Of a DNA stretch of 45,194 nt, positions 18,510-26,853 are shown one piece after another. Source of the DNA: Terriglobia bacterium. Its GTDB lineage: Bacteria; Acidobacteriota; Terriglobia; Bryobacterales; Bryobacteraceae. The stretch covers positions 1 through 45,194 of the forward strand of contig JAIQFS010000046.1 in the NCBI GenBank assembly GCA_020073145.1. The letters run 5' to 3'. The translations under genes and the position numbers were made by a program. The first letter of the stretch is position 1; each line of letters starts with the position of its first letter. Below the pieces are notes generated by a model, which saw nothing but the letters and a program-made list of their open reading frames with translations, was not told the origin of the DNA and searched no databases.

Positions 18510-20810
18510 ATGCACTTGAACCGCCGTCTATTGTTTTCCCTGTTTGGTGGGGTGGCCGGGGTGTCCCTGATCTTTGCCGCCTACCAGACCGTCGGAGAGA
18601 TCCATACGCTCAGAGACGACGTTCAGAGGCAGGCGCTGGTCTTGGCCGAAAGCCAACAGCGGCCGGCCCAACAGGTGCTGCGGGGAGGCTCCGTACGGGA
18701 TCAACAGGCATTCGTCGACCAATTCGAGAACCACGAGCGCTTGGCGGGCGTGGGGCTTTACGATGCCGAGGGTCGCCAACTCGCCGTCACCTCGGGTCTG
18801 ACCAGCGTGCCCGAAGCACCGGCGGCCGTGAAAAAAGCCCTGCAGACGGGCCGGGTTCGGGGCGAGTTTTTCGCCGCGGCCTTTACGCCGATGCACATTC
18901 TGGCGCTGCCGGTCAGCTCCGCGGGCATTCTGATCGGAGCGGTCGCGGTCTATCACAATGTCGCGTTCACGGCCGCCCCCATTTGGCGCCACGCCTTTAC
19001 CAGCGTTGCGCAGACGTTTCTGATCGTCGGCATCACACTGCTGATTGTTCGCTGGAGTCTGGGACGGCCCTTACACCGCATGACGCAATGGTTGCGGGAT
19101 CTTCATTCAGGCAACATTCCTCCGGGAGGGGAGCTTCCCAACGAGGAGATCTTTCAGCCGCTGGCGAGCGAAGTGACCCGCCTCGCTACGAGTTTGAATA
19201 CGGCACGCGCGGCCGCTCAGGAAGAAGCGCGCCTGCGAGACACCGCCCAATCGATCTGGACTCCCGAGATGCTGCGAATCTCGGTTCAGACGAAATTGGA
19301 CGGGAGCCGCTTGTTTGCGGTCTCCAACCGTGAACCTTACGAACACGGATACAAAGGCGGCTCGGTGACGTGGACTGTTCCGCCCAGCGGTCTGGTGACG
19401 GCGCTCGAACCCGTCCTCCGGGCTTGCGACGGAATCTGGATCGCTCAGGGCACCGGACCAGCGGACCGCGAGACCGCTGACGAATCCGGGCGGCTCCGGG
19501 TTCCGCCGGACCATCCGCAATACACGCTTCGCCGGGTGTGGCTCACCCCGGAAGAGGAAGAGGGATTCTACTTCGGTTTCGCGAACGAAGGGCTCTGGCC
19601 TCTGTGTCACATCGCGCACACACGGCCCGCCTTCCGGGCGCAGGACTGGGAGCACTACCGGGCCGTCAACCAGAAATTCGCGTGCGCGCTTCTCGATGAG
19701 ATGAAGAACGACAAAAACCCGCTGGTGCTAGCTCAGGACTACCACTTCGCGCTGCTGCCGCGGATGATCAAAGAGAAGCGGCCCGATGCGCGCGTGGCCA
19801 TTTTCTGGCACATCCCCTGGCCGAATCCCGAAGCCTTCGGCATTTGTCCATGGCAGCGCGAGTTGCTGGACGGCATGCTTGGGGCGGACTTGATTGGGTT
19901 CCATATTCAGGCTCACTGCAACAACTTCCTGGAGACAGTCGACCGCGCTCTGGAGTCGCGCATCGATTGGGGACACTTCACCGTCAACCGCCAAGGCGGC
20001 TTGACCGCGGTCCGGCCATTTCCGATCAGCGTGGCCTTCGGCGCGGATGGCGCCGCGCCGAGTGAATCTTCCTTTCTGGACCGGGCCGACCTGCTGCGCG
20101 AACTGGGAATCGAGGCCTCATGGATAGGGCTGGGCGTGGATCGTGTCGACTACACCAAAGGAATTCCGGAGCGTTTCCGCGGGATCGAGCGGCTGCTCGA
20201 CCGGTATCCGGAGTATCAAGGAAAGCTCACCTTCCTTCAGATCGGCGCACCCAGCCGGACTCACATTAAGCGCTATCAGGACCTGATGACCGAGGTCCAA
20301 CAGGAAGCGGAACGAATCAACCGCCGCTTCCGGAGCGGTTCCTGGAAGCCGATCGTGTTCCTCGAACGCCATCACAGCCATGAGGAGGTCCGGCGATACT
20401 ACCGCGCCGCCGACTTCTGCCTGGTGACTTCGTTGCACGACGGGATGAATCTGGTTGCCAAGGAATACATTGCGGCGCGCGATGATGAGCGCGGGGTTTT
20501 GATTTTGAGCCGCTTCACGGGAGCCAGCCACGAACTGGCGGACGCATTGGCCGTCAACCCGTACGACACCGACGAGTTGGCGGACGCCATCCACACGGCG
20601 TTGACCATGCCGGTGGGGCAGAGAAGTGAACGAATGCGGCGGATGCGTGCTGTAGTCCAAGAGCACAATGTCTACCGCTGGGCCGGCAACCTCATCGCTG
20701 AACTCGCGAAAGTCCGGCTGGAGCCAGCGGCGGGAGCCTCGGACGGGCCGGCCGCGAAACCGGGACGGCCGGTTCGGGCGGTAATGGCGAATCGGGCCGC
20801 CGCCAGGTGA
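18510..20810 (+). CDS. otsA: Trehalose-6-phosphate synthase with membrane HAMP module
   Basis: A 766-residue fusion. Residues 7-25 and about 165-182 are membrane helices enclosing a ~140-residue extracytoplasmic domain. A HAMP-like segment and helix follow (183-250), and then the GT20 trehalose-6-phosphate synthase domain (about 265-735). That enzyme joins UDP-glucose (or another NDP-glucose) and glucose-6-phosphate. Recognisable parts are VSNREPYEHG near its start, FWHIPWPNPEAFGICPW, LGVDRVDYTKGIPERF, and TSLHDGMNLVAKEY near the nucleotide site. The SNREPY clade is known among bacterial synthases, some with extra N-terminal domains. Here the layout is that of a receptor: an outside domain, a HAMP relay and an enzyme output, so synthesis could be gated by a signal. 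The ATG at 18510 has AGGGAGA upstream. The gene is coupled to the phosphatase gene that follows. The outside domain was not identified. Confidence 0.93.
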   Translation: MHLNRRLLFSLFGGVAGVSLIFAAYQTVGEIHTLRDDVQRQALVLAESQQRPAQQVLRGGSVRDQQAFVDQFENHERLAGVGLYDAEGRQLAVTSGLTSVPEAPAAVKKALQTGRVRGEFFAAAFTPMHILALPVSSAGILIGAVAVYHNVAFTAAPIWRHAFTSVAQTFLIVGITLLIVRWSLGRPLHRMTQWLRDLHSGNIPPGGELPNEEIFQPLASEVTRLATSLNTARAAAQEEARLRDTAQSIWTPEMLRISVQTKLDGSRLFAVSNREPYEHGYKGGSVTWTVPPSGLVTALEPVLRACDGIWIAQGTGPADRETADESGRLRVPPDHPQYTLRRVWLTPEEEEGFYFGFANEGLWPLCHIAHTRPAFRAQDWEHYRAVNQKFACALLDEMKNDKNPLVLAQDYHFALLPRMIKEKRPDARVAIFWHIPWPNPEAFGICPWQRELLDGMLGADLIGFHIQAHCNNFLETVDRALESRIDWGHFTVNRQGGLTAVRPFPISVAFGADGAAPSESSFLDRADLLRELGIEASWIGLGVDRVDYTKGIPERFRGIERLLDRYPEYQGKLTFLQIGAPSRTHIKRYQDLMTEVQQEAERINRRFRSGSWKPIVFLERHHSHEEVRRYYRAADFCLVTSLHDGMNLVAKEYIAARDDERGVLILSRFTGASHELADALAVNPYDTDELADAIHTALTMPVGQRSERMRRMRAVVQEHNVYRWAGNLIAELAKVRLEPAAGASDGPAAKPGRPVRAVMANRAAAR

Positions 20811-20815
20811 GATCG

Positions 20816-21595
20816 ATGGCCGAGCCTCTCATCCAGGCATTCCCTTCCATCGAGCAACGGATCAAGGAAGCCCCCCGCGTCTCTCTGTTCCTGGACTTCG
20901 ACGGCACCCTGTCCTGGCTCGCTTCCGTACCCGATGAAGCGCGCCTGGACGAGCAGACTCGGGAAACCCTGGACCGCATTGCCCGCACCAACCGCATTGT
21001 ACCTGCTGTCATCAGCGGCCGAGCCATCGAAGACCTCTACGCGCGAATTCGCCTGGACGGCCTGATTTATGCCGGGAACCACGGCCTTGAGATCTTCGGC
21101 CGTCGACTCCGCTTCGTTGCCTCTGGGGCGGTTGCAAATCGGGAGATCGTCGGGAGAATCTCGGAAGATCTGGCTGAAGAACTCGAGTCCGTCCCCGGGG
21201 CCCTGGTGGAGTACAAGGGGTATACCGCCAGCGTTCACTACCGCCAGGCGTCCGAGGCCGATCTGACCAAGGTGGAGCTCGCCGTGCGCTCGATGGTGGC
21301 TTCCGCTTCTGCCCACGTGCGCGTCAATTCGGGGAAGAAGGTGTTCGAGATCGTGCCGCGGACACAGTGGCACAAAGGTATGGCGGTGCACTGGATCAAT
21401 AGCCACCTCGATTTCAGGGAGGAAGTTCTATCCATCTACGTGGGCGACGATTCAACGGATGAAGACGCCTTCGGGGTGTTACCAGACGCGATTACCGTCA
21501 AGGTGGGGGATCCGTCGGCCACACTTGCACGATACTACGTGCCTGATCCCGCGGCGGTTCACAGGTTCCTCGAGTGGCTGGCCGTGACGACATAA
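20816..21595 (+). CDS. otsB: Trehalose-6-phosphate phosphatase
   Basis: A 259-residue HAD-superfamily enzyme that removes phosphate from trehalose-6-phosphate. Motif I is intact (LFLDFDGTL, nucleophile D27 and acid/base D29). Motif II is VISGR, motif III Lys is in NSGKKVFEIVP, and motif IV is YVGDDSTDEDAF. The cap domain includes YAGNHGLEI and YKGYTASVHYRQ. A GTG at 20807 overlaps the stop of the synthase gene (GTGA), but the ATG at 20816 has AGGTGA 5 bp before it and is preferred. It is directly downstream of the synthase, giving a complete OtsA-OtsB pathway. A second, catalytically altered homologue lies at 25164. Confidence 0.94.
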   Translation: MAEPLIQAFPSIEQRIKEAPRVSLFLDFDGTLSWLASVPDEARLDEQTRETLDRIARTNRIVPAVISGRAIEDLYARIRLDGLIYAGNHGLEIFGRRLRFVASGAVANREIVGRISEDLAEELESVPGALVEYKGYTASVHYRQASEADLTKVELAVRSMVASASAHVRVNSGKKVFEIVPRTQWHKGMAVHWINSHLDFREEVLSIYVGDDSTDEDAFGVLPDAITVKVGDPSATLARYYVPDPAAVHRFLEWLAVTT

Positions 21596-21714
21596 GGGCC
21601 AAAGCCGTCGAGGTGGAACGTACTACACCATACGAAGCGGCTCGGAAGGATTAAGGAATGGCAGCAACCTTGCGGCGCAGAGTTTCTGACAATCCGTAAG
21701 ACGGACGATTGCCG

Positions 21715-22377
21715 ATGGAACCCGATACACTCGGACAGCCGTTTCTCTTCTTCACGGAGAGCCCGCTGGTCGTCCTCACGGGACGCAAGGCCAGTAATCT
21801 CCCAGAGCTGCTCCGTCACCTCAATGAAGTCTCCGGCTCCTCGATTTTCTACCACACGCACTATCTCTACCTCGCGCACCATTTCGAAAAGCCTACATTT
21901 CATAACGATTTCGCTCACTGGACCTCGCAGGCCTTGCAGGAGGAGCGTCTGGCCGAGGGGTTGGCCGCAATCGACCTGCTCGCCATGACTTCCATTCGCC
22001 AGCTTCGGGAGCGGCTGATCGCGGTGATACGGGGCTATCTGGAAGGCGGCGGGGATCGATGGCGCGAGTGCCCGCCGGGAGACGAGTTTCATTTCTGCGA
22101 GGCCAAGAGCATCATCATGCCGACCGGGCTGGTAGCGCACGACGTACCTCAGCTGTTTGCCCAGGTGGGGCAGGTCAGCACAGCCTGTCTGCACTTTCAC
22201 TTTTTCGAGGCCCGGCTCCGCCTTGAAAAGCCGACGAACGATTTTTCCCACTGGCTGGCGGCCTGGGGCGAAGACCGACTGGCCCGCAGGATTGACCGCC
22301 TGAACCCCTACCAAATGACGTTGGACGAATTGAAGGTGGAGATCGTCAAGCTGGGTCGCCGGCATCAGAGAAAGTAA
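21715..22377 (+). CDS. DUF5752-like protein of the trehalose locus
   Basis: A 220-residue soluble protein without signal or membrane segments. It resembles the family annotated as DUF5752, which has no established reaction. Visible features are an N-terminal FLFFTESPLVVLTGRKAS, a His-rich stretch (SIFYHTHYLYLAHHF), two copies of a DFxHW motif (NDFAHWTSQ and NDFSHWLAA), and a second His-rich segment (CLHFHFFEARLR). The repeated pattern YHTHYLYL...DFAHW / HFHFFEARL...DFSHW suggests an internal duplication of two half-domains, which is inference. The ATG at 21715 is chosen over a TTG at 21709. It ends two bases before the TreT-type gene, so the pair are cotranscribed. Genes of this type are, from memory, often found beside trehalose glycosyltransferases, so an accessory role there is the best guess. 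Confidence 0.65.
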   Translation: MEPDTLGQPFLFFTESPLVVLTGRKASNLPELLRHLNEVSGSSIFYHTHYLYLAHHFEKPTFHNDFAHWTSQALQEERLAEGLAAIDLLAMTSIRQLRERLIAVIRGYLEGGGDRWRECPPGDEFHFCEAKSIIMPTGLVAHDVPQLFAQVGQVSTACLHFHFFEARLRLEKPTNDFSHWLAAWGEDRLARRIDRLNPYQMTLDELKVEIVKLGRRHQRK

Positions 22378-22379
22378 CC

Positions 22380-23609
22380 ATGTCAGCCACGTTGCAGGAT
22401 TATCAGGAAGTTGTCGGACCCGGCGTCATCGACGAGTTGCGGGTTCTGGCGGAGCGGGTGCGCGGCCGTACCATGCAACACATCAATTCGACGGCGGTCG
22501 GCGGCGGCGTGGCAGAGATCCTGACCCGCCTCGTGCCGCTGCTGCGCGAGCTGTGCATCGATACCAAATGGGACGTGATCAAGGGTGACCAGGCGTACTT
22601 CAACGTCACCAAGGCCTTCCACAACGCGCTCCATGGAAAGCCGGAAGAAATCTCTCCTGCAATGTTCGAGATCTTTCGCGCCAACACGGAAATGAACTTT
22701 CGAGAGACGAACCTTACCGGCGACGTGATCTTTGTCCACGACCCGCAACCCGCCGGATTGGTTCTGCGGAAGTCGGAAGGGGGCCGCCGCTGGGTGTGGC
22801 GTTGCCACATCGACGTCTCGGCGCCCCAGACGAACGTGTGGAATTTCCTGCGGGAATACGTGGAGCGCTACGACGCCGCCATCTTTTCGATGCCGGAGTT
22901 CGCCCAACAATTGCCCATTCCGCAGTTTCGCGTCGCTCCGTCCATCGATCCTCTGAGCGACAAGAACAAACCGTTGGATCGGGCATGCGTGGAGCAGGTG
23001 CTGGACAAGTATCGGCTTGATCCCAGACGTCCGCTGCTGGTTCAGATCTCGCGCTTCGACCGCTTAAAAGACCCCCTGGGCGTGATCGATGCATATCGCC
23101 TGGTGAAGAAACGATCGAACTGCCAGCTGGTTTTGGCCGGCGGCGGCGCCACGGACGATCCCGAAGGCGAGCAAGTGCTGCGCGAAGTGCAGGAAGCGGC
23201 AGCGGGAGATCCCGACATTCACGTGCTCCTGTTGCCCCCGTTCAGCGACCTGGAGATTAACGCCCTCGTGCGCGCGTCGACCATCGTGATTCAGAAGTCC
23301 ATTCGCGAAGGGTTCGGTCTGACCGTGGCCGAAGCGCTCTGGAAAAGAAAGCCCGTCATCGGCGGCGCGGTGGGCGGCATCAAAATGCAGGTCATCAACG
23401 GCGTCACCGGGTATTTGGTCCATTCCGCCGAGGGCGCGGCCAACCGAATTGCGCAGCTGTTACGCGACCGCCGGCTCCGCGAGCGGATGGGCGAAAACGG
23501 CTACCAGCACGTGAAGCAGAACTTTCTTCTGACCCGCCAGGTCAAAGATTACCTTCTGACCATGGTGGCACTCGATCATCCCGACGAAAGCGTGGTGTAC
23601 TTGACGTGA
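22380..23609 (+). CDS. treT: Trehalose glycosyltransferring synthase (TreT-type GT4)
   Basis: A 409-residue GT-B glycosyltransferase of family 4. The N-terminal domain has MQHINSTAVGGGVAEIL, the characteristic pattern of TreT. TreT joins NDP-glucose and free glucose to give trehalose directly. FVHDPQPAGL and WRCHIDVS follow. The C-terminal nucleotide domain has LLVQISRFDRLKDPLGVID, QLVLAGGGATDDPEGE, and the E-x7-E type motif in REGFGLTVAEALWKRKPVIGG. No membrane segments are seen. It starts two bases after the DUF5752-like gene and is the last gene of the five-step OtsA/OtsB/TreT set before a convergent OmpA-family gene 21 bp away. Retaining a direct, phosphatase-independent route beside OtsAB gives two separately controllable ways to make trehalose. 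The reaction could run in either direction in the cell. Confidence 0.85.
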   Translation: MSATLQDYQEVVGPGVIDELRVLAERVRGRTMQHINSTAVGGGVAEILTRLVPLLRELCIDTKWDVIKGDQAYFNVTKAFHNALHGKPEEISPAMFEIFRANTEMNFRETNLTGDVIFVHDPQPAGLVLRKSEGGRRWVWRCHIDVSAPQTNVWNFLREYVERYDAAIFSMPEFAQQLPIPQFRVAPSIDPLSDKNKPLDRACVEQVLDKYRLDPRRPLLVQISRFDRLKDPLGVIDAYRLVKKRSNCQLVLAGGGATDDPEGEQVLREVQEAAAGDPDIHVLLLPPFSDLEINALVRASTIVIQKSIREGFGLTVAEALWKRKPVIGGAVGGIKMQVINGVTGYLVHSAEGAANRIAQLLRDRRLRERMGENGYQHVKQNFLLTRQVKDYLLTMVALDHPDESVVYLT

Positions 23610-23630
23610 TCGCGCCGGTGCGCCGCTGGG

Positions 23631-24998
23631 TCATGGAGTCCCGGAGGCCGGCGCGGCCCCGATCGGAGGGCCCGCGATGACCAATTCCACCCGCCGGCCG
23701 GCAATCGGCCCGGACCGGGCCCCCCCCGGCTGCGAATTCCCCGCCCCTCGGATGGTGACCGATCCAGCGGGCAGACCGCCGGCAACGAGAGCCTTCTGGA
23801 CGGCCTCGGCACGTTCCCAGGAGAGCAGTTCGGAGTCCCCGCTGCCGCTGTGCCCTTCCACATCCACCCGCAGCCCGGGCTGCCCCGCCACGGCTGAGAC
23901 CAGCGGCGTGAATTCCGCCGAAACACTGGAGCGGAGCGCAGGGCCATCGAACGCCTCATCGGGAAGCGTCACCACCACACCGCGCGCTGTATCGCGCGCG
24001 GCGAAGGGTCCGCTGATTCGTTCCAGCAGTTGTTTTCTCAATAGTGTTTGGGCATCCGGATTGACCAGCCGATCGGCTTGGCCGTTGGGGCCGCGTTCCA
24101 GCGGCGGCGCTACACCATTGTCCGGGTGGGGCGTCTGCTCGGCCTGCTTGCGGCGCTCGGCAAGGACCCGGGCGTCTTCCGCGGTCTGAGTGGCTTCGCG
24201 CGCCGCCTGCACCACCTGTTTCGTATTGCTCTTCGTTGCCTGCAAGCGCTGCGCGTCGCTCAGCGCCTGCTGCGCCTTGGCCAAGGTCTCCGGGGCGTAG
24301 CGGTCGGCGTCGGCCGCGCGCGCGATTCCGACGGCATTCTGTGCCTGGTAGAGTTCCAAAATCGCTTCGTATTGGCTCATCGACACCTTAGGGGCATTGG
24401 CGGCCGCCGGTCCCGGGTTCTCGCCCACCTGCCACGTATATTGTTTGCGCGGGAGTAAGTCGGCCCTTGCCTGGACCGGTTCGATTTTACCCACTGTATC
24501 CGGGCGGATCTGATTCTCTAGAGTCACGACACTGCTGGGCTGGCCCACTGCCGCGTACGGCTCCGCCGTCACGATCAGTCCGAAAACCTGCAGTTCGGTC
24601 GTCGCCCGAAGCCTGGCACGGTTCGATCCATCGGGGATGATTTCTCCCAAGTTGTGGGCGGCTCCCTCCGGGCTGATGGCCCAGAGAACATAGGTTAAGT
24701 ACTCGGGCCCGAATCGGGCAGGCGTTGTCAGATTCTCGAACTTGGCGTCGATTTCCGTGCGGCCCCGCCGGGATACCACGGTCGCCTGGCCCTTGGCATT
24801 CGATAGCAGCACGGTCCCGCGAAAATCGATTCTTGTCGGCGCGGCACGATATTGATAGTTGACCGCGTCCACTCCCCTCCCGACGACGGTAACGCTGTAA
24901 ATCGGCGCCGTCGCCTTGGTTGCCGCGGCGTCCTGCCCGCGCAGGGCTGCCACGGACAGCAGAGCAAGGATTGTGCGGATCGCGTCTTTTCGAATCAT
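23631..24998 (-). CDS. Secreted OmpA-family C-terminal domain protein
   Basis: A 455-residue exported protein. Residues 1-21 form a signal peptide (ILALLSVAALRG). A beta-rich N-terminal domain (about 30-170) carries the pattern LWAISPEGAAHNLGEI. An Ala/Gln-rich helical stretch follows (about 210-290; ETLAKAQQALSDAQRLQ), like that of DUF4398-type lipoproteins. The C terminus is an OmpA/MotB-like peptidoglycan-binding domain (about 330-445; VDVEGHSGSGDSELLSWERA, VTIRGAGNSQP, RRVELVI). GGAGG precedes the ATG at 24998. It probably sits in the periplasm or outer membrane and contacts peptidoglycan. It is convergent with treT and divergent from the second phosphatase homologue, so it interrupts the trehalose locus without an obvious functional link. 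Envelope stress would be a common theme, but that is inference. Confidence 0.85.
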   Translation of the reverse strand: MIRKDAIRTILALLSVAALRGQDAAATKATAPIYSVTVVGRGVDAVNYQYRAAPTRIDFRGTVLLSNAKGQATVVSRRGRTEIDAKFENLTTPARFGPEYLTYVLWAISPEGAAHNLGEIIPDGSNRARLRATTELQVFGLIVTAEPYAAVGQPSSVVTLENQIRPDTVGKIEPVQARADLLPRKQYTWQVGENPGPAAANAPKVSMSQYEAILELYQAQNAVGIARAADADRYAPETLAKAQQALSDAQRLQATKSNTKQVVQAAREATQTAEDARVLAERRKQAEQTPHPDNGVAPPLERGPNGQADRLVNPDAQTLLRKQLLERISGPFAARDTARGVVVTLPDEAFDGPALRSSVSAEFTPLVSAVAGQPGLRVDVEGHSGSGDSELLSWERAEAVQKALVAGGLPAGSVTIRGAGNSQPGGARSGPIAGRRVELVIAGPPIGAAPASGTP

Positions 24999-25061
24999 GC
25001 AGCCTCCGAGTTGGTTGCCTTTCTATCTGCACGTCACGTTCCCGTCATGGGCCGGGCCATT

Positions 25062-25077
25062 CGTGAGTTTCCTCACC
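25062..25077. promoter_or_regulatory. Crp-type palindrome upstream of OmpA-family gene
   Basis: CGTGA-N6-TCACC, an 8 of 10 match to the Crp half-sites TGTGA/TCACA with the right 6-bp spacing. It is centred about 70 bp upstream of the OmpA-family start (24998) and about 95 bp upstream of the second phosphatase homologue (25164). A near copy occurs at 30513. A Crp/Fnr regulator is encoded in the window. Confidence 0.4.
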
Positions 25078-25103
25078 CCTGGATTGGGCCGGGAGAACCC
25101 TCG

Positions 25104-25118
25104 CACCACTGAGTGGTG
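25104..25118. promoter_or_regulatory. 15-bp palindrome in divergent promoter region
   Basis: CACCACT and AGTGGTG form perfect 7-bp arms around a single central G. It lies 46 bp before the ATG at 25164, in the gap between divergent genes, which is the position of an operator. The binding protein is unknown. Confidence 0.4.
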
Positions 25119-25163
25119 AAGAACGTGTTGGCGGATCCGTAAGAAACCAAAGCTGGCCAGGCC

Positions 25164-25943
25164 ATGCCCCAATGCTTGCTGGAAGGTGGACTCGCCGAGA
25201 TTCAGGACCGGGTTCGAAGTGCCCCGAGCGTTTCCCTGTTTCTGAGTTTCGACGGAGCTCTCACGGGTCTCGTGGAAGACCCGGAGGATGCCGGCCTCGC
25301 CCAGGCTACCCGCGACGTGCTGGAAGTCTTGTCGAAGCGCCCTGACATACTGACCGTGATTCTGAGCGGGCGTGCCCTGTCCGATCTGGAGCGTCGCGCT
25401 GGAATCAGCGGCGTCGTCTATGCGGGCAATCACGGGCTGGAGATCGGTGGGAGAGGCCTTCGCTTTGTCGAGCCCTTCGCGGCGGCGCGGACGGACATCT
25501 TGGCGAGAATCTCCGACAGTCTGGCCGCGAACCTCAAGGGCGTTTTTGGCGTCCGCGTGGAGTACAAGGGACTGACAACCAGCGTGCACTACCGGCAGGC
25601 CTCGGCGGCCGACTTCCAGGACATTGAGAGGATCGTCCAGGCCATCGTGGCGCCGGGAGTATCGCCCTTTTGCGTCGACGTGGGGAAGATGGCCCTCGAG
25701 GTCATTCCGCGAACGGATTGGCACACCGGCGCGGCCGTGTGCTGGATCAATTCCCGTCTCGCGGGAAAAGGGGCCGCGTGCATTTATGTCGGTGATGACC
25801 GCTCGGATGAAGCTGCATTTCAAAGGCTACCGGATGAGATCACGGTTTGCGTCGGCAACCCCGAGTGGAGCTCCGCCCGGTACTACCTCAGCGACCCTGC
25901 CGAAGTAAGGGAGTTTCTAGTGTGGCTCAACCAAAGCCGATGA
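25164..25943 (+). CDS. Trehalose-6-phosphatase homologue, catalytic Asp lost
   Basis: A 259-residue paralogue of the phosphatase at 20816, alignable end to end (YAGNHGLEI, VEYKGLTTSVHYRQAS, VIPRTDWHTG, WINSR). HAD motif I reads LFLSFDGAL instead of LFLDFDGTL. The nucleophile Asp is Ser28 (codon AGT at 25245-25247) and the following Thr is Ala, while D30 remains. Motif III Lys (VGKMALEVIP) and motif IV (YVGDDRSDEAAF) are kept, so the phosphate and metal site may still bind ligand. Normal phosphoryl transfer through Asp is not expected. The gene is intact and of full length, so it is not simple decay; a trehalose-6-phosphate-binding regulatory role is possible. The start ATG has only weak ribosome-site sequence. 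A hairpin terminator follows at 26040. Confidence 0.9.
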   Translation: MPQCLLEGGLAEIQDRVRSAPSVSLFLSFDGALTGLVEDPEDAGLAQATRDVLEVLSKRPDILTVILSGRALSDLERRAGISGVVYAGNHGLEIGGRGLRFVEPFAAARTDILARISDSLAANLKGVFGVRVEYKGLTTSVHYRQASAADFQDIERIVQAIVAPGVSPFCVDVGKMALEVIPRTDWHTGAAVCWINSRLAGKGAACIYVGDDRSDEAAFQRLPDEITVCVGNPEWSSARYYLSDPAEVREFLVWLNQSR

Positions 25944-26039
25944 TCGACGGCCCAACGGCGCACGTTTGGCGCTCGAGCTGCATAGGGTTTGGCGGCGCAA
26001 GAGATCCGGCTTGGGGGAAAGCTGGATTCCTTGACAACA

Positions 26040-26068
26040 CGGCCGGCAAGCGATTCGTTTGCCGGCCG
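26040..26068. terminator. Bidirectional hairpin terminator
   Basis: CGGCCGGCAA (26040-26049) and TTGCCGGCCG (26059-26068) are perfect 10-bp arms around a 9-base loop. It lies between the convergent phosphatase homologue (ends 25943) and the HExxH protein (ends 26089). No long T-run follows on either side, so it may need help to stop transcription. It serves both directions. Confidence 0.6.
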
Positions 26069-26088
26069 GGTACTCTGATTCCCGCTGG

Positions 26089-26556
26089 TTACTTCTGCCG
26101 GTCCAGTTTCAGCAGAGCATCGGCGATCTGGTTGACCGCGTGCTCTTCGTCGCGGCGGCTGGCCTGAGATCGCGGCAGGGAGGAAAGCTCCAGGTGAATC
26201 AGCTCGTGCACAATCGTAAATTCCATGTCGTTCAGAGCCTCGGGGCACGCGAGCGTATAATGCTCTGCGTCCAGGACGCGAATCACGGCCGTCTTTTTGT
26301 CCGCGTCCCAGTGGATATTTCCAAGAGTGTCGGGCTTCAGAGTGCTTGGGTCGGACAGAAACACCGAGATCTTCCAGCCGTCGAGCTTGAGTCGCTGCTG
26401 CCAGACTTCCAACCGGCCCGCCAAAAAGGCGCCCGCCCGCGAGTCGCAGCTCTGAGTGGCGGGGTCCGACCGTTCCGCCGAAGACCCAGTGGCCGGGGAG
26501 AGGAGAACCAGGAGGATGAGGGCTGCCAAAAGTGCGGGGAATGACCGCCCGTTCAT
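26089..26556 (-). CDS. Small secreted HExxH putative metallopeptidase
   Basis: A 155-residue exported protein. Residues 1-25 form a signal peptide (ALLAALILLVLLSPATGSSA). The mature part has LEVWQQRLKLDGWKISVFL, GNIHWDADKKTAVIRVLD, then FTIVHELIHLELSSLP, which contains the zinc-binding HELIH, and about 20 residues later RRDEEHAVNQIADAL with a candidate third zinc ligand Glu. This resembles the core of small gluzincin-like peptidases, but the family was not recognised. The frame is open far upstream to 27249, antisense to galE. The ATG at 26556 is chosen because it begins the signal peptide. No strong ribosome site is visible. A paralogue with the same motifs lies at 30924. The substrate is unknown, and activity is inferred from HExxH only. 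Confidence 0.78.
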   Translation of the reverse strand: MNGRSFPALLAALILLVLLSPATGSSAERSDPATQSCDSRAGAFLAGRLEVWQQRLKLDGWKISVFLSDPSTLKPDTLGNIHWDADKKTAVIRVLDAEHYTLACPEALNDMEFTIVHELIHLELSSLPRSQASRRDEEHAVNQIADALLKLDRQK

Positions 26557-26853
26557 GTATTTTAAAGTACCACGCGTTGTGGGTCGAAGTGTGAGTTCCG
26601 GAACACTCTGTTGTCCAAGGATAGGCAAGGGTTGGACGGGTGGGTAGAATTTGCTCCTTTTCGGAATGGCGCACCGACTTGACGCTGGCCTCAGGCTCAC
26701 TGCGAAAGGCCGGATCGCCGGCCTGGCGGATCGCCGTTTTCGCCCGAAGCAGATCTTCTCCTCTCGCTTGAAGACGGCGGCATCACGCGCAAGGTGTTGC
26801 TGATTCCCGAGTGGCCGATCGCTTGCTAAGGAACGGCGAGGAGAGTCGCGGGG

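Noticed and set aside
26683-26829. 48-codon open stretch ending in LLIPEWPIAC
   Set aside because: It has no start codon and no recognisable family; it may be a gene remnant but cannot be supported.
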